Both the position numbers and the translations under genes were made by a program. From NCBI RefSeq assembly GCF_039537005.1, contig NZ_BAAAZR010000027.1, forward strand, positions 99,380-163,379: a stretch of 64,000 nucleotides of DNA. The letters run 5' to 3'. This stretch comes from Sphaerisporangium flaviroseum. GTDB lineage: Bacteria > Actinomycetota > Actinomycetes > Streptosporangiales > Streptosporangiaceae. The notes under the pieces were generated by a model that saw only the letters and a list, made by a program, of their open reading frames with translations, made no database searches and was not told the origin of the DNA. Below are positions 61,083-64,000 of the stretch, in pieces. Numbering within the stretch: the stretch's first letter is position 1; each line of letters starts with the position of its first letter.

Positions 61083-62057
61083 TCATGCGGGCTCATCGCT
61101 GCGGCGGCCGGTGGCTGTCGGAGTACCTTCGCCGGGTGTCGGCTCGGTGGACAGGGCGCCGGAATGCAGCCAGCCCAGCCGCTGGGCGAGCTGTCTGGCG
61201 CTGTCGATTAAGGCGGCTATGGAGGGAGAGGGGCTGGCGTCGCGCCACAGCAGCGACCAGGGATAGTAGGTGACGGGTTCGGTCAGGGGCCGCCAGATCG
61301 TGCCCGGCCGGTTGGAGGTGTGGGAGGAGGAGGGGATGCAGTGCAGGCAGCGGTGCTGGAGCACCAGGTCGGCGGCGGCCCGGGTGCTCTCCACGGTCCC
61401 CTCGTAGATGGTGGGTGCGAAACCGGCCGAGCGGCACAGCTCGAGGACGAGCTGGTTGAGTTCCGGTGTCTGCGCTTCCTCGCCGAGCAGCAGCAGCTCG
61501 TCGGCCAGGGCGGCGACGGGGACGCCCGCCAGGCCGGCGAAGCGGTGGTCGTCGGGCACCAGCACACCGAGCGGATCGAGCCTGATCAGCTCCGAGGTCA
61601 CCTCCTGCGGAGCCTGGGAGGCATGCCCGATGCCGATGTCCAGGCGCCCGTCGGCCAGTTGCCGGTACTGCTCGGGGGTACCCGCCTCGACCTGATGAAT
61701 GGTGATGTCCGGACGGGTGCGCTGGAGCTCGCGCAGGATCTGAGGCATGGAATCGTAGCCGGCGTCGATGATGCCGACCCGAAGCGTCGGTGTTGCGGCG
61801 ACGGCGTTGCGCGCGACCTGCTTGGCTCTGCTCACATGGTCCAGGATCTGGCGCGCCTCGATCAGGAAGGCAGCGCCCGCCGGGGTCAGGTCGACGTGGT
61901 GGGTGCTGCGATCCAGCAGCCGCACCCCTAATTCACGCTCCAGCCGCTGCACCTGCTGGCTCAGCGCGGACTGCACGATGTGCTCACGGGTCGCTGCCCG
62001 GCCGAAATGCAGTTCCTCGGCCAGCGTCACGAAATAACGCAGCTGGCGCAGTTCCAT
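61083..62057 (-). CDS. LysR-family transcriptional regulator
   Basis: 324 residues. N-terminal winged helix (MELRQLRYFVTLAEELHFGRAA, QSALSQQVQRLERELGVRLLDR) and the two-lobed effector domain (about 90-295, LRVGIIDAGYDSMPQIL, RLDIGIGH). A 30-residue polar tail is added. No divergent target gene is next to it. Target unknown. Confidence 0.9.
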   Translation of the reverse strand: MELRQLRYFVTLAEELHFGRAATREHIVQSALSQQVQRLERELGVRLLDRSTHHVDLTPAGAAFLIEARQILDHVSRAKQVARNAVAATPTLRVGIIDAGYDSMPQILRELQRTRPDITIHQVEAGTPEQYRQLADGRLDIGIGHASQAPQEVTSELIRLDPLGVLVPDDHRFAGLAGVPVAALADELLLLGEEAQTPELNQLVLELCRSAGFAPTIYEGTVESTRAAADLVLQHRCLHCIPSSSHTSNRPGTIWRPLTEPVTYYPWSLLWRDASPSPSIAALIDSARQLAQRLGWLHSGALSTEPTPGEGTPTATGRRSDEPA

Positions 62058-62311
62058 GCCGCCACCCCTCCCTCAACCGGGCGGCGCCGATATGGACGTC
62101 TTCCTGCACTTTAGACCCTCGCACGGCTTCGACGGCCTCAGCGCTGCTTACTGGGCTGGCGTGTCTGGCAGGCGATCTTCGGATTCCTGCGAGGCGGCGA
62201 CGGCGATCAGCCACAGGACCAGCACCGGCCCGACCTCACCAGGTGGCCTGCCAGAGACGAAATCACCCCAGGGGCACGCTGCCGCCGGGGCTGGAGCCGG
62301 GAAAAGGTTGC

Positions 62312-62623
62312 TCACACGGTCCGTTCGTGGACGTAACACCAGCGCCAGGCCGTCTCCGGCGCAAGCGCCGCGACCACCGGATGATCGGTCTCCCGGTAGT
62401 GCTCGCGGGCGTGAGTGCCTGGCGAATCGTCGGAGCAGGCCACCCAACCGCACGTCAGGCACACCAGCAAGCGGGTCCAGGACAGGCCGAGAACCAGGCA
62501 TCCTCCGCATTGCGGTAATCCGCGCTCAGCTCCCGGAGATATATCAACATGCTCGCACCGTGGCGCCTGACCGTTCAGGCTGCCGCGCGCGCTCAGCTCC
62601 GTGCCATCGATGCTCAGGGTCAT
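62312..62623 (-). CDS. Small UBP-type zinc-finger protein
   Basis: 103 residues from the ATG at 62623 (GAGGAGGG upstream). Cys/His pattern CEHV...CGGC...CLTCGWVACS...H...H...H fits the ZnF-UBP fold, which in eukaryotes binds the C-terminus of ubiquitin. Actinomycetes carry small stand-alone versions of unknown role. WRWCYVHE near the end is family-typical. Confidence 0.85.
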   Translation of the reverse strand: MTLSIDGTELSARGSLNGQAPRCEHVDISPGAERGLPQCGGCLVLGLSWTRLLVCLTCGWVACSDDSPGTHAREHYRETDHPVVAALAPETAWRWCYVHERTV

Positions 62624-63288
62624 GGCGACCCTCCTCGGGCGGCAGCGGGGCACAAGGTGTGCCGGCTGCCGCCCTCAGTAGACCCGATCGGCCTGCCGGG
62701 GGAAACGTGCAATCGCAGTAAGCCCCATCACCACCCGAGATCGCCGGTTGCCCGAGGGCGCGGACGGCCGAGGGAATGGGAGACGGGGGTGCCGGGCAGC
62801 ACGAGTCCGGCTGCGTACCGGTGAACAGAAAGCGCCGCCGCGGAAATGATCCTTCAGGCAAGCGACGCGGGCGGGTGGGGCCGGCGATGAGCGCAGATGA
62901 TCTCGCGGTACGCCCGGTGTGCGAAACGCCGACCACGTACGCCATCGCGGTCGTACTCAGGGCCACCCACATCACGGTCTCGGCGGACACGATCGCCTCC
63001 GCCCCGGTATCGCCGGCGCATCCCACCCGAAGACGGGTAACTGGATACCGTCAGTCAACGTCTCCCACCCGGAGACGGATACGGGCGTTCCAAGCAAAGC
63101 TCATCGCGTCAGCTGATCACAGCCCTTCCTTCGACAGGCTGACCTGTCGCCTTGCCCGGGTCGGTCATCGTGGCGACATCGAGATCGATCCGCGCCTGGC
63201 CGTCCTTCCTGCGAGTTCTGCGCCGTCTTGATCGCGAAATCAGCTCGCCGGCCCAAGCACGATAGCCACCTGCCGGTGGGCGGGGTGC
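62624..63288. other. Gene-poor stretch with a short direct repeat
   Basis: 665 bp in which no frame gives a recognisable protein. CCCACCCGrAGACGGrTA occurs at about 63023-63040 and 63063-63080, 40 bp apart. Confidence 0.4.
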
Positions 63289-63738
63289 TCAGGCGAGCGA
63301 TGGCGGCAGGCGCAAGCCGAGCATCTGTACGAGCCGACGCAGCGGAGCGATCTCCAGCGCGGGCAGCGGTACGTTCCGCAGCCGCAGTTGGGGCGTCTCG
63401 TGCCAGCCGGTGAGCTCCAGCAGACGGCGCAACTGCGGCGATGCCGACCACAGCGTCAGCACGTGGCCCTCTTGCAGCCTGGCGGCGGTGGTGACCAAGG
63501 CGCGAAGGCAGCCGACGTCGATGAACCTCACAGCCGCCAGATCGAGGGAGACGTCACCGTCGCCCGTCACCGTACCCAGCGCCCAGGTCAGAAAGGGCAG
63601 CGTGCGGGCGTCGAGTTCTCCCTCGATCCGTAGACCGAGCGGATCGACCATCTTGGCGATGCTCAGCTGCCGACAGAAAATCGTGAACGGGTCGACAACC
63701 TGATCGTGCGGGGCGCTGGGGGTGATGTCGGCGTTCAT
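63289..63738 (-). CDS. STAS-domain protein (anti-sigma-factor antagonist type)
   Basis: 149 residues from the ATG at 63738 (GGAAGGA upstream; an ATG at 63792 lacks a site). One STAS domain (about 28-125): LRIEGELDARTLPFL, then SLDLAAVRFIDVGCLRALV, where the usual phosphorylatable Ser of the D-S-x-G motif is replaced by Val (IDVGC), so switching by phosphorylation is doubtful. No anti-sigma kinase is adjacent. Confidence 0.8.
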   Translation of the reverse strand: MNADITPSAPHDQVVDPFTIFCRQLSIAKMVDPLGLRIEGELDARTLPFLTWALGTVTGDGDVSLDLAAVRFIDVGCLRALVTTAARLQEGHVLTLWSASPQLRRLLELTGWHETPQLRLRNVPLPALEIAPLRRLVQMLGLRLPPSLA

Positions 63739-63951
63739 GCCGATTCCTTCCAGGCGTGCCGGAGAGGGGCGCCGCGAGGTCCAGGCAGGCATGAGAACAA
63801 CCGTGTCAACCTGATCGTTGCGATGGCCCTGTCAACGGACACGCCGATCTCCTGATGGGCGGCCAGATTTCTCCAGGCTGATGGCCATCGGAATTCCCGG
63901 GTATGGTCACCAGAAATCCAGGTGTGTGGCCAGGCCGATCTCGGTGGATGG

Positions 63952-64000
63952 TCAGGCCAGGGGTCTGACGCCGCGGCCGGATAGGGCTTCAGCCAGGCGG
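63952..64000 (-). CDS. Possible C-terminal end of a gene beyond the right edge
   Basis: The last 15 codons (RLAEALSGRGVRPLA) before a TGA look actinomycete-like in codon use, but too little is visible to name it. The 213 bp between it and the STAS gene show no gene. Confidence 0.25.
   Translation of the reverse strand, partial: RLAEALSGRGVRPLA

Noticed and set aside
62544..63231. Frames of about 150-160 residues on both strands
   Set aside because: No homologue, no ribosome site, overlap with the UBP zinc-finger start, and composition that changes along the frame.

Overview
The window is high-GC actinomycete DNA. GTG and TTG starts, twin-arginine (Tat) and long Sec signal peptides, Pro-Thr linkers and very frequent ricin-type beta-trefoil modules (CBM13) suggest a soil Streptosporangiales or Streptomyces-like bacterium; that placement is inference. 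About 38 genes are recognisable and most form a plant cell-wall (hemicellulose, pectin side-chain, gum) degradation island. A six-base run of N at 54272-54277 marks a scaffold join, so the order across it is not guaranteed.

Layout. 1-1777: incomplete Tat-exported molybdopterin oxidoreductase. 2169-4700: GH27 alpha-galactosidase. 5056-6645 and 8616-9350: three FadR/GntR regulators. 7341-25541: mostly secreted CBM13-bearing enzymes (CE3 esterase, GH29 fucosidase, CE1 esterase, beta-helix protein, GH27 beta-L-arabinopyranosidase candidate, a ThuA/DUF1080 protein beside a sugar-dehydrogenase-like protein) and a GH43-CBM6-CBM2 enzyme. 26043-31616: LacI regulator divergent from an ABC importer and a GH68 enzyme without signal peptide. 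31714-33805: MarR regulator divergent from a CE1 esterase. 33915-40826: alpha-L-rhamnosidase (GH78) with its own ABC importer and LacI regulator. 42565-54221: six co-directional genes (GH127, GH43, GH10, GH62, GH43, GH27) for arabinoxylan or arabinan attack. After the gap: OsmC-like protein, a large collagen-like lipoprotein, an ice-binding-like adhesin, LysR, UBP zinc-finger and STAS proteins.

How it works together. Secreted esterases remove acyl groups, GH10 cuts xylan, and GH43, GH62, GH127, GH27 and GH29 remove arabinose, galactose and fucose side chains, with CBM13, CBM6 and CBM2 modules holding enzymes on the polymer. Two importers without their own ATPase bring oligosaccharides in for cytoplasmic GH68 and GH78.

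The most interesting signal is non-coding. At least four CAZyme promoters share one composite layout: a TGAAAsTTTCA palindrome, a gap of 96-100 bp, a TTGACn / TATTTG-like promoter followed by nTCCGC, then a TGTTAnCGnTAACA palindrome downstream. A fifth promoter has the upstream half only. No regulator in the window can be assigned to either palindrome. Orphan copies of the second palindrome mark degraded loci, including a tiny collapsed remnant of a GH43 gene at 9463-9537.
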